Below are positions 10,350 through 22,600 of a stretch of 64,000 nucleotides of DNA, piece after piece (the first letter of the stretch is position 1; each line of letters opens with the position of its first letter). A program made the translations under genes and the position numbers. Source of the stretch: Solanum dulcamara (lineage: Eukaryota > Streptophyta > Magnoliopsida > Solanales > Solanaceae); contig NC_077237.1 of assembly GCF_947179165.1 (NCBI RefSeq), positions 65,207,523-65,271,522 on the forward strand. The letters run 5' to 3'. The notes beneath the pieces were generated by a model. The model saw only the letters and a list, made by a program, of their open reading frames with translations, was not told the origin of the DNA and searched no databases.

Positions 10350-10924
10350 CGTCGCGCCCTTATAGCGCCAAGGCCAATATTTTCTGGGTTCTGGAAATTG
10401 GCTTGAAAAACTCTGCACACCTTTTAGTGGTGCGCTGCGCCAGAGCCCAAACTACTGAGGCATGTTTCTGGCGCGATAGTGGCGCGATGCACCACTGCGG
10501 CGCCAAGCCCAGTTTTCCAGCAATTGCAACCTAGGCCGGAAACTCTGATGTACTAGTCCATCTTAGGATCGTCATATCTTTCGACTCCGAACTACAAAAT
10601 TTACATTCTTGGTGGCGTTGGAAAGAAGACTCGACGACCATTAATTTAATAGGTCGTACTCCACCCAGATCGTCATATATCAAAATATAGGGCCGTTAGA
10701 AGTCAACCCCTCAAGCGAACTCCTCCTCAAACTTAGCCACGACGAATCTTTTTGGTCTTAGCTCGGTCCTAGGGGTCCTCTGTGACCCCACATCACCTCC
10801 AACACTCCTCAATTACTTGAGGACTTATCTTAACTCAAGAACACACTTCTAAATAATTGGGTTCGACCCTGCACGAATACAAAAAGGGTCCGAATCCTAG
10901 GGAAGAATTTTGAGGGGCGTTACA
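10350..10924 (-). repeat. 5' LTR remnant of Gypsy element A
   Basis: 575 bp closely matching 7938-8518. It keeps the LTR start (TGTAACGCCCC on the minus strand, ending at 10924) and is cut at 10350, where it is fused to pol. Confidence 0.9.
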
Positions 10925-11237
10925 TTAACGATAGGAAGAACATAAAAACTTTATCGTTAAACTTGAAACAAGTTGTATATTTCTGCTTCATCTTATATTC
11001 TGTTTGGAGGGCTAGAGACTAAAATCGAAAGACTTTCTACTCCAATGACTAACTTGGTTCATAGAAATAATTTTTTCATCAAGTTAATTAAGTTTTTATT
11101 TTTCTCGGTTTGAAGAATATAAAAACTTCATCGAGTTGAACAAAAATCCTTATTTGGTTATTCTGTTGTTTAACCCTACTTTTGTTTTGTCAAACAGAAT
11201 AGGAGATACAAATGTATCAAGTTTTAAAGCAAACACA
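10925..11237 (+). other. Copia untranslated leader, second part
   Basis: Resumes after the TTAAC duplication and runs to the gag start at 11238. No gene is seen in it. Confidence 0.7.
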
Positions 11238-12350
11238 ATGTCTTCAACTAGTAGAACACTAGTTTCTACAGCAAAGGCTACTGCAGAAAAGCCTGAAAAG
11301 TTTACTCGTATTGATTTCAAACATTGGCAGCAGAAGATGTTTTTCTATCTGACTACACTCAGTCTACAACATTTTATAAATAAAGATGCTTCTATGATAA
11401 AAGAAGGAACTCCTGACAATGAAAATTTGATTATGACTGAGGCGTGAACACATTCTGATTTTCTTTGCAAGAACTACATACTCAATGGATTGGAAGATGG
11501 CTTGTATAACGTCTTCAGTGTTTGTAAAACCTCTAAAGAACTCTGGTATGCTCTTGAGAAGAAATACAAAACTGAAGATGCAGGCTTGAAGATTTTTGTG
11601 GCTGCAAAATTTTTGGACTATAAGATGATTGATAGCAAGACTGTGATGTCTCAAGTCCAAGAACTACAAGTCATTATTCATGATCTCCTGACAGAAGGTA
11701 TGATTAAATTCAATAGTTTTATTGTTAAAATTGTTGAATGTGTTATTGATTTTAAATTATCCATTGAAGGTATGATCATACACGGAATATTTTAAGTAGA
11801 GGCATTAATTAAGAAATTGTCTCCTTCATGAAAAGACTTCAAAAATTATTCGAAGCACAAACGAAAGGAAATGACTCTTAAAGACGTGATTGTTCGTCTT
11901 AGGATCGAGGAAGACAACAAGGCTGCCGAAAATAAGGCTAGAGGAAACTCAACAGTTATGAGAGCAAATATTGTTGATGATGGTTCAAATAAATCAATAA
12001 CGAGGAAGAAATCTTCTAGACCGAAGAACTATCCTGGTAAAAACAAGCTCAAAGGAGACTGCCACAACTGTGGAAAAACTAACATCAGGCTGTGGAATTT
12101 CGTGCTCCCAAGAAGGAAAAGAAGAAAGGACAAGCCAACATGGTTGATGCAAAGGGGGATGTTGAAAACTAACGTGAAATGCTGACTGAATGCAACTTAG
12201 TAGGAAATCGCAAAAAATGGTGGCTTGATTCAGGAGCCACGTCACATGTTTGTGCGGTCCGAGAAGCCTTCACTACTTATTCCCCTGCTGCACCTGATAA
12301 GACTATCTATATAGAAGGCTAAGGTTGAAGGATGTGGTAGAGTATTCTTG
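11238..12350 (+). pseudogene. Copia gag and protease
   Basis: Gag starts at ATG 11238 (MSSTSRTLVSTAKA), followed by KPEKFTRIDFKHWQQKMFFY, the typical Copia gag N-terminus. A stop at 11445-11447 and frame changes near 11700-11870 break it. The nucleic-acid-binding CCHC knuckle begins CHNCGKT at about 12060, but a frame change there removes the GH and last Cys. The protease then reads WWLDSGATSHVC (about 12220-12250) with the aspartic DSGA motif intact. Stops follow before integrase. Gag would package the RNA and protease would cut the polyprotein; neither can be made from this copy. Confidence 0.85.
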
Positions 12351-13324
12351 AAAATGACATCCAGTAAGGTGGTGACACTGATGAAAGTTTGTCATGTTCA
12401 AGAAATGAGAAAGAACTTGGTTGCTGCTGGTCTTCTTATCAAAAATGGATTCAAGTACGTTCTAGTTTCGGACAAAGTAGTTGTTAGTAAGAATGAAATG
12501 TATTTAGGAAAAGGCTACCTCACTGAGGGACTTTTTAAACTGAATGTGATGGTTGTTAATAATAATAAAGTTCAAGCTTCTTCTTACTTACTTGAGTCAA
12601 ATAATTTATGGCATTCACGTTTAAGATATGTCAATTATAAAATCTTGCGAAAACTGATCAACTTAAATGTATTGCCTAACTTTAAGTGCAATAAATCAAA
12701 ATGTCAAGTATTTGTTGAATCTAAGTATGCTACGCATCCTTATAAATCCGTTGAAAGAAATTTCATTCCCTTAGAATTGATTCACATGGATATTTATGAT
12801 ATGAAGTCAACACCAACTCGTGGTGGAAAAAATATATTTTCTAACTCATATTAACGATTGCACTAGATATTGTTATGTCTATTTGTTGAATAGTAAGGAT
12901 AAAAAAATAGAAGCATTTAGACAATACAAATTTGAAGTTGAAAATCAGTTTAATAAAAAGATAAAAATGATAAGAAGTTATAGAGGTGGAGAGTATGAAT
13001 CTCCTTTTGCAAAAATATGTTTGGAAAATGGAATCATCTATCAAACTACTGCCCTTACTCACCTCAATCAAATGGAATTGAAGAAAGAAAAAATCGAACT
13101 TTAAAGGAAATGTTGAATGCCTTACTTATAAGTTTAGATTTACCACAAAGCTTGTGGGGGGAAGCCATCCTTACAGCAAATCGAATACTCAATAGAGTTC
13201 CCTACAGCAAAACACAATCTATTCCATATGAGAAATGGAAAGGAAGAAAACTAAGCTTGAAATATTTCAAAGTGTTGGGTGTCTAGCCAAAGTCCAAGTT
13301 CTTAAACTTAAGAAGGTCACAATA
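12351..13324 (+). pseudogene. Copia integrase, interrupted by Gypsy B
   Basis: The GAG-pre-integrase region (LLESNNLWHSRLRYVNY) is followed by the core: first D in IHMDIYDMK, second region KMIRSYRGGEYES where the usual SD is replaced by SY, and the glutamate in SNGIEERKNRTLKEML. Frameshifts lie at about 12840 and 13060. The protein reads up to KLKKVT at 13319, where Gypsy element B sits, and continues at 26019 as VGPMTVECVFIGY. Confidence 0.87.
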
Positions 13325-15484
13325 TATCACGCCCTGAGAGGGTACCCTAGGAGTGACCGGCACTCAAAAACTATCTCTGACCTCCGAGAGAACCACTTGG
13401 TCTCATCACTCATTCAATCATCAGAGGAAGACTTAAGTAAAAATAAGAATACTTATGTGGGCTTTCCATTATCAACATCAAAAGAAAGAACTAATCCTTA
13501 GAAGAAGTAGTTTCAAAGGAGAACTACTCCAATTACATCATCAAACTCTGTCTATAAAACTTCTAACCCTATCAGACGGTGCCAATGACATGTCCGTGAC
13601 TACCTCAAAAAAATATAATACTCAACAATAATAAAAGGATAAATAGTTCCTCCGAATACAAGAAGGACTCACCAAATAGCTAGAAAATAATGATTTTCAA
13701 CGATGCGCCTAGTAAGAATCTCTAACACCCATATCTGTATCATAAAATAATGCAAGTCGAATAACGTTAGTACATGGAATGTACGAGTATATAAAATGGT
13801 AGGAAAGTAACGACAGATATCAAGAAACTCCTCTTAGGAAGACTCGGCTCAGAACTCAACATCATCTCAACATCAATATGTAATGCAAGTTTAAAAATAA
13901 TAATAATAAGCAATGCTTACTCAGTTAGGAGTTTCTCTAACCGACAATCATAACTTATAAGCTAGTAATGATACAATGAAGCGATGCCGTTTTCACATTC
14001 ATCCAATACCTTGAAAAGGTAAAGGACATCGCCATCTTGGATCCAATCATCAAAGTCCTTTTTTTGGGACTTAAGATGTGTAGCCCCCATCCTACGCTGA
14101 CTACGTAGTTCTGAGGTTTGAGTCAATTAAACTCTTACCCAATTCGGTGCTCAATGCTACTCCCAAAATATGTGCTCATATTAACATCATCATCTAGTCT
14201 TATTGAAAAAATATCAAACTCATCTTATTACCTCTTCATCAATCATTACGATTCGAAACATTATTTACATCTCATCAAAACATCTTGCTCAAAACATCAT
14301 TTACTCAAATTTATTTAAACTCAATTCTTTTCCTATTTCAAAACTCAATAAAATGCATATATATTATTAATTGAAATCACTCTTTTTGTCAATTAATATT
14401 AAAAGCCAACATCTTTACTCAAAATATGTGTAAAAATATTCATGAATATCAAATCAATGAGAGTTCATGAAAAAGTAGCCACGAATAATAATTTCAATAA
14501 TATGAGAGATAAAAATAATAATAATCTCAATGCATAAATATATCTAACTCAATAGAAGAAGAATTAGCTCATTTAGAATTCAAGAATTAGGGTAAAACTC
14601 AACTATAACTCAATTATGATGAATTTAATTATTGGGCGCATGGACGAACTCAATTCAATGCTATGAATAGCCTTACATAATTGGAATTCGAAGATTTACT
14701 CTGAATTGAAGAACTCAATGACCACTTTTGAACCCATAGCCTTTTCTCCTCGTCGGAGTATTTTGTGTACTATCTAGAGTATAAGAATCACCAGAATAGT
14801 ATTTTTACACTACTAAAAACTAAAACTATATTTGAGAATGAGTAAAGAAGTGTATAAAGAGAAGAGTTGCTTGAGAAAGTTTGATGAATAAAAGGAAGAA
14901 ATAAGGTGGGTATTTATAGGTTTGGAGGAGGGACCTAACAATAAATAAAAATAATTACAAAGGATGATCTTGAAAATTCAATGGAGGATTGTGATCTCAT
15001 GGATGATATCAAATGGAGGACTATTGATGTCATGAGTGATGTCAAATAGATCTAGATCTTTTCATGGTTGGTGAGATAAATCTTGTTTTAACAGAATACC
15101 CTTTTGGAGCTATATTTGTACAAGATAACTTCCTAATTAGGATTTGGTATCTCATATGAATTGTATATCTAGAAGTATACTTTAATGTCGTTCAAGAATC
15201 AACCAATTTGGAGCATCCTACCATGAGATATGAGTTTTCATCTACAAATACTTCATTTCATCATAACACCATATCTTGCAATTTTTTTTTATTTGACCTA
15301 CATATCCTCTGAATATTAAAATATGGTCTTATGGAAGTTGTAGGTAATACCGTTGGGGTTATTCAAAAATTTGAATTACCTAATTTGGATTATTTTGTGA
15401 AAAGTTATGCCTAAAATAGAGAAGAAATATTATTTTCGTCTAGAATTGAAACACCACATACAACATTTTAGGGGGTGTTACAAT
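13325..15484 (-). repeat. 3' LTR of Gypsy element B
   Basis: 2,160 bp. On the minus strand it starts TGTAACACCCCC (15484) and ends at 13325. It has a TATA box, CTATAAATA, at 14921-14929 on the minus strand. Confidence 0.93.
14921..14929 (-). promoter_or_regulatory. TATA box of LTR B (3' copy)
   Basis: CTATAAATA on the minus strand. It is identical in the 5' LTR at 25443-25451, the copy that would drive the element. Confidence 0.65.
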
Positions 15485-15500
15485 ATCCCCCCCTTGGGAT
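15485..15500 (-). promoter_or_regulatory. Polypurine tract of Gypsy element B
   Basis: On the minus strand it reads CCCAAGGGGGGGATAT directly before the LTR start, aligned with the tract of element A. Confidence 0.75.
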
Positions 15501-15646
15501 CATTCTCCCTCGAATGAAGATGAAACTAGGGTACATGGATAACGAATATTATCAAGACATCAATTTCTCAAAGAATTCGATACTCAAATATTCAAACAAC
15601 ACATAATGAAATAGTCAATGACTCAAACTCAAGAATACACATCGAC

Positions 15647-17515
15647 TCAAAGGTAGAAGTAAGGAATATTACCTTGAACATCATCCTCGGAAGGCATGAA
15701 TAGATGAGGATATTTAGCCTTCATATCTTCTTCAGCTTCCTATGTTTCCTCTTCAATAAATTGATTTTGCCATAGGACTTTGACAGATGTCACTTCCTTA
15801 GTTCTTAATTTGCGAACTTGACGATCAAGAATTTGGACTAGAATCTCTTGATAACTCAAACTCTCTTTCACCTCAATGCTCTTAGTTGGGACAACAAGTG
15901 AAGGATCTCCCAAACACTTCTTAAGCATAGAGATGTGAAACACGAGATGAATAGCTGTTAATTCTAGAGGCAACTCCAATTTAGAGGCTACGTTACCAAC
16001 CCTCTTCATAATCTGATAAGGAACAATGTAGTAGGGACTAAGCTTCCCTTTCTTTCCAAATCTCATCACACCCTTAATGGTGAAACTTTTAAGTATACCC
16101 AATCATATACTTCGAACTTTAAATCTCTCCTCCTAACATCAGTGTAGGATTTCTGCCGACTCTGAGTAGTCCTCACCCTCTCTTGGATGATTTTCACCTT
16201 CCTCATATCTTGGTGAACCAAGTATGGTCCAATCAACTCAGCTTCACCAACTTTGAACAAACTAATTGGTAATCTACATCTCCTCCCATATAAAGCTTCA
16301 TAAAAATCCATTTGAATAATCGAATGGAAGATATTATTGTATGCAAACTCAATAAGAGGTAAATGATCATCCTGATTACTTTGAAGGCGATAACACAGGT
16401 TATCAACATATCCTCCAAAGTTTGTATCATACGCTCTTCCTGGCCGTGTGTCTGTCGATGAAAAGCAGTACTAAGGTTCACTCTTGAACCCAAACCATTC
16501 TGAAATAACTTCTAAAATTGAGTAGTGAATTGAGCTCCCCTATCAGAGATGATAGACAAAGGAATTCCATGCAGTCTAATAATCTCTCTAAGATATAGTT
16601 TGGCATAATCCTCTGTGGTGTCCGTTGTCTTAATCGGTAAGAAATGAGCCGATTTGGTCATCCTATTCAAAATCACCCAACTAGAGTTATATTGTTTATG
16701 GGTTCGTGGTAAACCGATAATGAAGTCCATATTGATCATCTACTACTTCCATTCCAGGATCTCTATATTATGAGCCACTCCACAAGGCCTTTAGTATTCA
16801 ACTTTAATTTATTGGCAGTTCGGGCATTTGGACACAAACTCTGCTATATCTCTCTTCATTCTACTCTACCAGAATACTTCTCTTAAGTCATGATATATCT
16901 TTGTCGAACCTGGATGGATGAAATACCTAGAATTATGGGCTTCTGCCATGATTCTCTCTCAAATGCCATCAATACTTGGAACACATAATCTCCCTTGATA
17001 TATAAACACTCCATCTCCCTCTTTGGCAAAAGCCATTACCTTATGCTTGTGAACCTCATCTTTCAGTTGAAGGAGAATGGGGTCCTGATCTTACTTTCCT
17101 TTCACCTTTGCAACTAGATATAATTTAGCTCCATTCCAGACTATTTTACCTCCCTCAATAAAGTTGATAAGTTTAACTCCCAAATGCGCAAATCTATGCA
17201 CTTTCTTTGCCAACTCCTTCTTTTCCTCTTCCATATAGGCCGTACTCCCCATGGATAACCTGCTTAGAGCATCGGCAACTACATTTTCTTTACCTGGGTG
17301 GTAGAGAATGCTCATATTATAAACCTTGAGCAACTCTAGCCATCTCCTCTGCCTCAAGTTCAACTCTTTTTGACTGAATACATACTGCAAGCTCTTGTGG
17401 TCCGTGAATATATCCACATGTACACCATAAAGATAGTGATGCCAAATATTAAGAGATAATACCATAGCTGCCAACTCAAGGTCATGAGTGGGGTAGTTTC
17501 TCTCATGAGTCTTAA
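15647..17515 (-). pseudogene. Gypsy B pol, 3' half: RNase H end, integrase, chromodomain
   Basis: Begins in RNase H at [16 protein letters not shown] (17515 leftward), followed by [12 protein letters not shown] and [17 protein letters not shown]. Integrase core residues appear as MDFIIGLP, SDRGAQF and, damaged, GQEERMIQ, with frame changes near 16500, 16230 and 16080. The chromodomain (SVKVLWQNQFIEEET, then a stop where Trp is expected, then EAEEDMKAKYPHLF) runs to a final stop at 15647-15649. The Trp-to-stop change and several frame shifts make integrase and chromodomain non-functional. Upstream it is separated from its N-terminal half by solo LTR C. Confidence 0.9.
17511..17515 (+). repeat. 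Target-site duplication CTTAA of solo LTR C
   Basis: CTTAA at 17511-17515 and 20816-20820 flanks the LTR. Joining the flanks restores the RNase H frame (ASIQLK then THERN on the minus strand). Confidence 0.93.
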
Positions 17516-20500
17516 TGTAACACTTCGGAATTTGTTTCACAAAGACTCGAATATTTCTTCACATATGCGTAGACTCAAACCGAAGGACTTGTAATTTTAT
17601 ATATGAGTTAAGATTAATTCCTAAGTATTTGAAGGGTATTAGATATGGTTTAGGGTCATAAGACATCTTTAACACTAAGTTGAGTCCAAAGAATTAGTCT
17701 CGACTAAGTTTCCGAATGAGTTCGTATAAGGGTCAACTTTTAACGAACATATCTCCTTGAATATAATGAACTGGATGACTCACAACCTACCAAATTAAAG
17801 GTATTTGAGTCTTCTTTCCAACGCCAAATATTGTAATTATTGGAGTTCGAATTCAAAAGTTATGACCCTTTTACTACAGACTAGTACTGTAGGAATTTTA
17901 GGCCTGGACTCTAACTGTAGAAAATTTAGGCTTGCCCCTCCAGTTGTGCCCGGCGCCACTATAGCGCCAGAAAACAGCCTCAGTAGTTTGTTCCTTGGAG
18001 CGATGCACCACTATTAGGTGTACAGGGTTTGAAGCCCATTTTGGCTTAGCGCTGCAGTGGTGCGACGTGCCACTATAGAGCCAGCAAGATTTTTGCTTGG
18101 TTTTCCAGATTTTGAAGAGGGACAACTTGGACATTTTCCCTAAACATATATACCCTACCTTGGAACGTTTTGGGATCATTTTTCAGTCTCTTCACCTCTC
18201 GAAAACCCTAATCTTCATCCTCTCTTCTCTCCCAAATATCTCCAACAAGATTTGCCCTCAAAAGTTCAAGGATTCAAGCTTCCCATTGAAGACCCAACAA
18301 CAAGGTTTCTTCAAAATCTACTCTAAGGTATGTAAGGCTAACCTAAAATATGGATTGAGTTCTTCCATATGCCCCACAGATGTGTTGGATGAAAATGGTG
18401 AAAAGCTTGAACCTCCCATGGAGGTTTTCTTGAATTTTTCCCAAAATTATAGAAAGATTTTCTTTTTACTATTAATTGATTGATAATTTTCATGACTTGA
18501 ATTACTAAATAGTTATCTTTCATATTATTGACTACAAATGAATCTTTGTATATGAATTTACATGTATTGTTGGTGTTCTTGAGTTGAGTTTTGTTGAGAG
18601 TATGGATTCATGTATTCATTCACATGAACCCAAGATGAGATTTCTTTTGTCATAATTGTCTTGAGGTTGAGATTGATGGTTTGGTGTGTATACATTGGTT
18701 GGGATGAAAAGAATGAATTGGGGTAGTTATGAATGTGAAAGGCATAAAAAAGGAACGAAACCTTGGTAGAGTTAGAATGTCCTTTTGTCTCTATAAATTG
18801 AACATAGAATTAAATAAGGATTTTGGAGTAGATATATGATGATGGTGTGATAATGATGTTTGATGATGATGTGAATGATGATATTTGATGATGATATGAA
18901 TGAAGAGGTTATGTTGATGAGGATGTGGTGTGATGAAGTGGATTGGAGTCTAATGTGATTATGTGATATATGATTTGCATAATTTAATTTGATTAGAGTC
19001 TTATGAACATTTTGAAAATAAATGATCTTCTGAGAAGGAGTTTTAAATAAATGAATTGTGAACATTTTTTCATATACTATTTATACACTATTTTGAGTTT
19101 AAAGAGTGATTATTTTCATCTATGATTTGAAAAAAAAGTTTAAGCATGAGTTGAGTTTGAGAAGTCTTTTAATTATTTTTGAACATGAGTATTTTGAGTA
19201 TAAACGAGTTGAGTATTTTTAAATAAAAAAAGGTCTATTTTGAGTTTGAGTTGAGGAGTTGATATTATGTTTTAAATGCATCTAATATTTTTTGCATTCA
19301 TTGAGTTGAGATAGTATCGAATTCAGAAAGAAGAGTTTGATGATTGAAATGAGTTGATTGTGAAAGAAGGTCCAATGAGACTAGATGGATTGAGTTTTGA
19401 AAAGAGTCCAATGAGACTAAATGATTTGATTTGAAACTAATTCCTAAGAGACTAAATGAGTATTTTAAATATTTTATTCACTTGATAAATATGTACATAT
19501 TGAGTCTTGGGAGGAGTATCGAGCGCCAAATTGGGTAAGAGTATAGTCCATCCTCGAATCCCATAAACTATGCCGCCAACATAGGAAGGGATTAGATCGT
19601 TAAAGTCTGATGTTTCCCATGGGATCGAACCGTTAAAGTCAAATGTTTCTAATTTTATTGTCTTGAAATGATAGGACTTGACTGATCGATGAAATTCATG
19701 ATTGGTTAATTCGTTCATGCCCTGGCAAGGTATGGACGGACGTGGCAATGATGTGGCTCATTGTGCATCACCTACTTAGAGATGGTGAGATTGTTGTCGG
19801 TTAGAGAAACACCCAAATTGAGTGGATTGTGCATGATTTGATTGGTTTGATTGAGCTTGTTGATATTTGAGTTGAATTATATAACATTACATAATTTAAT
19901 GTGCATATCTATTGAATTGAGTCCTTTGAATTTATGGTGGAGTTGATTGCATATGATTGGATTGGATGATATGTGATTGGATAGTGTACGATTGGATTGG
20001 GTTGGATAAGATGATATGTGATTGGGTTGAATAGAATGGTATGTGATTGGATTGGATCGGATTGTACATGATTGGATGAGATCGAATTGTAAATGATTTG
20101 ATTGAAATGTATTGTACATGATTGGATTGGATTGTATGGTATATGGTTGGTCTTTGTCTGTAAATGTATACTTACTTTAGACTTATGACACTTTGATTGA
20201 GTCTCTCTTATTTTCTGATTTGAGATATTTGAACCAATGTTATTCTTCCCTGAGGTATGTTTCATTCTTCCATATTACATACTCGTACATACCATGTACT
20301 GATGTCTATTTGGACCTGCATCATTTCATGATGCAGAGACAGGTTTAAGATATCGTTAATAGGCGCACCATTGAGGATCCATTTACACTAAGCTTATTGG
20401 TGAGCCCTCCCCTACATTCAGAGGACACCACTTATGTTATTCTTGAGTTAAGTTTAGTCCTTTTCATTCTAATTTGAGGTAGCCATGAACATGTCATTGA

Positions 20501-20815
20501 CACTAATTAGATAGTAGTGATAGAGGCTTCATAGACTAGATAGTGATGGATCGATTGAGTATCTTCTTTCCTTAAATTATTCTTGTCAAACTATTTTAAT
20601 GACAAAGATTGGAGTTTGATTTGTTGGCCCATGGCCTTTCTTTCTTGAGTTAAATTATTGATTCAGATTGCCCACCAAATTATTTCGTTATTTTAAACTT
20701 TTTACTAATGGATTGATAGTGAGTGGATGTGTGATTGGACCAAGTGGTTCGCTTAGGGACCAATAATGGTCTTCGAGTGCCGGTCACGTCTAGGGTACCC
20801 TCTCAGGGGGTGACA
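17516..20815 (+). mobile_element. Solo LTR C (Ty3/Gypsy family A)
   Basis: 3,300 bp starting TGTAACACTTC and ending GGGGGTGACA, with a perfect 5-bp duplication CTTAA and no internal retroelement sequence. This is the product expected from recombination between the two LTRs of a full element. It lies inside the RNase H region of element B, in the opposite orientation, so it is younger than B. It carries the family's GC-rich boxes (17950-18090), TATA-like box (18147-18152), donor-like site (18327/18328), GAT-rich microrepeats (18836-18930) and a stretch rich in GATTGGATTG-type repeats (19960-20130). Confidence 0.94.
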
Positions 20816-22600
20816 CTTAAGTTGTATGGAGGCATAGGCAATGACCTTACCTTTCCGCATGAACACACATCCCAACCCAACTCTAGAAGCATCATAATAG
20901 ATTACAAAACCATCCATTCCCTCGGGCAGGGACAGTACTGGAGTAGTAGCCAATCTAGCTTTCAACTCTTGAAAGCTTTTATCACAAGCATCAGACCATT
21001 GAAACTTAGCTTTTTTCTGAGTTAGCTTAGTCAATGGTGAGGATATGGATGAGAATCCCTCAAAAAACCTCTTGTAGTAACCAGCCAAACCTAGGAAACC
21101 CCTTATGTTGGTTGGAGAGGTGGGTCTGGGCCAATTTTTAACTGCCTCAATCTTTTTAGTATCAACTCGAATTCCATCACCAGATATAATATGGCCTAGG
21201 AATGCTACAAACGCAAGACAAAACTCACACTTCGAAAACTTAGCATACAACTCCCTCTCCTTAAGAGTTTGAAGGACAATCCTAAGGTAGTTAGCATGCT
21301 CACTCTTACTTCTAGAGTAGACCAAAATATCATTGATGAAGACAATCACAAATGTATCTAGGTATGACTTGAATACCCGGTTCATGAGGTCCACAAAAGA
21401 TGCAGGAGATTTTTTCAATAAACTCAAAATGACCACAGCGGGTTCAGAAAGCCATCTTTGGGATGTCACATTCTCTCACTTTCAACTGATGATAGCCTGA
21501 TCTGAGGTCTATCTTAGAGAAGCGTGTGGCACCCTAAAGTTTGACAAATAAATCATCTATCCTGAGGAGAGGATACTTGTTCTTTATGGTGACCTTGTTC
21601 AATTACCGGTAATCAATGCACATTCTAAGGGACTAGTCTTTTTTTCGCACGAATAGGACAGGAGCGCCCCAAGGTGAGACACTTGGCCTAATAAATCCCT
21701 TATCTAGGAGGTCTTTCAACTCTTTCTACTCAGCGGGAGCCATCCTATAAGGAGGAATGGAGATAGGTTATATATCAAGAAGAATATCAATACCAAAGTC
21801 TATCTCTCTATCAGGAGGGATTTCGGGTAGATCCTTAGAAAAGACTTTAGGAAACTCACTCAAAGCAGGAACTGACTCAAGAGATGGAGCCTGATCATTA
21901 ATATTTTTGACTCGGACTATATGATATATACGTCCCTTTGAGATTAACTTTCTGGCTTTAAGGTAGAAAATCAATTTACCCCTAGACACTACATAACTCC
22001 CCTTCCACTCTAAGATAGGCTCATTTAGAAATTGAAACTTGACAATTTGAGTCCTACAATCAACTGAGGCATAACAAGCATAAAGCCAATCCATGCCAAG
22101 AATCACATCAAAATCAACCATGTCCAACTCAACTAAGTCATCCATGGTATCCACGTGATAGATTGTCACAGTACAATTTCTATAGACACTCTCAGCTAAG
22201 ATAGACTTACCAATAAGAGTAGACACACTAAAAGGCTCAAGAAGACACTTAAGAAGGATCTCAAATTTACTAGCCAAGTAAGGAGTCACAAAAGATAATG
22301 TAGCATCCAGATCAAGTAAGGCATACGCATCAAAAGAAAGGACTCGGAGCATACCAGCAACAACATCGGGTGTATTCTCTTGGTCTTGGCGACTACCCAT
22401 AGCATACAGACGGTTTGTTCCCCCTCCTACCCTTGAAGTTGTACCTCTCTGATTACCTTTATTCTGCGGAGCGATAGAATAAAATTGAGCTCTACTACTT
22501 CCATCTCCTTGTCTCTTTGAAGGACACTCATTCCAGAAGTGACCTGTCTTTCCATATCCATAGAAAGCATTAGTGCCCACATGACACTCTCTCAAATGGA
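20816..22600 (-). pseudogene. Gypsy B pol, 5' half: protease, RT, RNase H start
   Basis: From 22595 leftward: a knuckle remnant FYGYGKTGHFWNECP, in which the first two Cys of CX2CX4HX4C are lost (F and Y); protease ALLDLDATLSF, where the usual D-G-A-T glycine is Asp; then GMDWLYACYASVDC and EFPKVFSKDLPEIPPDREID, the protease-RT linker. RT starts in frame with stops near 21768 and 21620; the catalytic box reads FINDILVYS, with Asn where FIDDIL has Asp. Then come [18 protein letters not shown] and the RNase H start [14 protein letters not shown], ending at ASIQLK against solo LTR C. The lost catalytic Asp and Gly show decay after insertion. Confidence 0.9.

Larger units (their letters stand above)
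6059..10924 (-). mobile_element. Gypsy element A: chromovirus, internally deleted
   Basis: Inserted in the Copia leader with the 5-bp duplication TTAAC (6054-6058 and 10925-10929). It reads on the minus strand: a 5' LTR remnant (10350-10924), then directly the end of RNase H, integrase and chromodomain (8638-10349), a purine tract (8519-8535) and a full 3' LTR (6059-8518). About 1.9 kb of the 5' LTR plus gag, protease, RT and most of RNase H are missing. The deletion junction lies at about 10349-10351, between RNase H and LTR sequence. Confidence 0.93.

Noticed and set aside
19877..20265. Minus-strand frames of 80 and 118 codons in solo LTR C
   Set aside because: Their Ser/Asn/His-rich peptide comes from GATTGGATTG-type simple repeats; other LTR copies do not conserve the frame.
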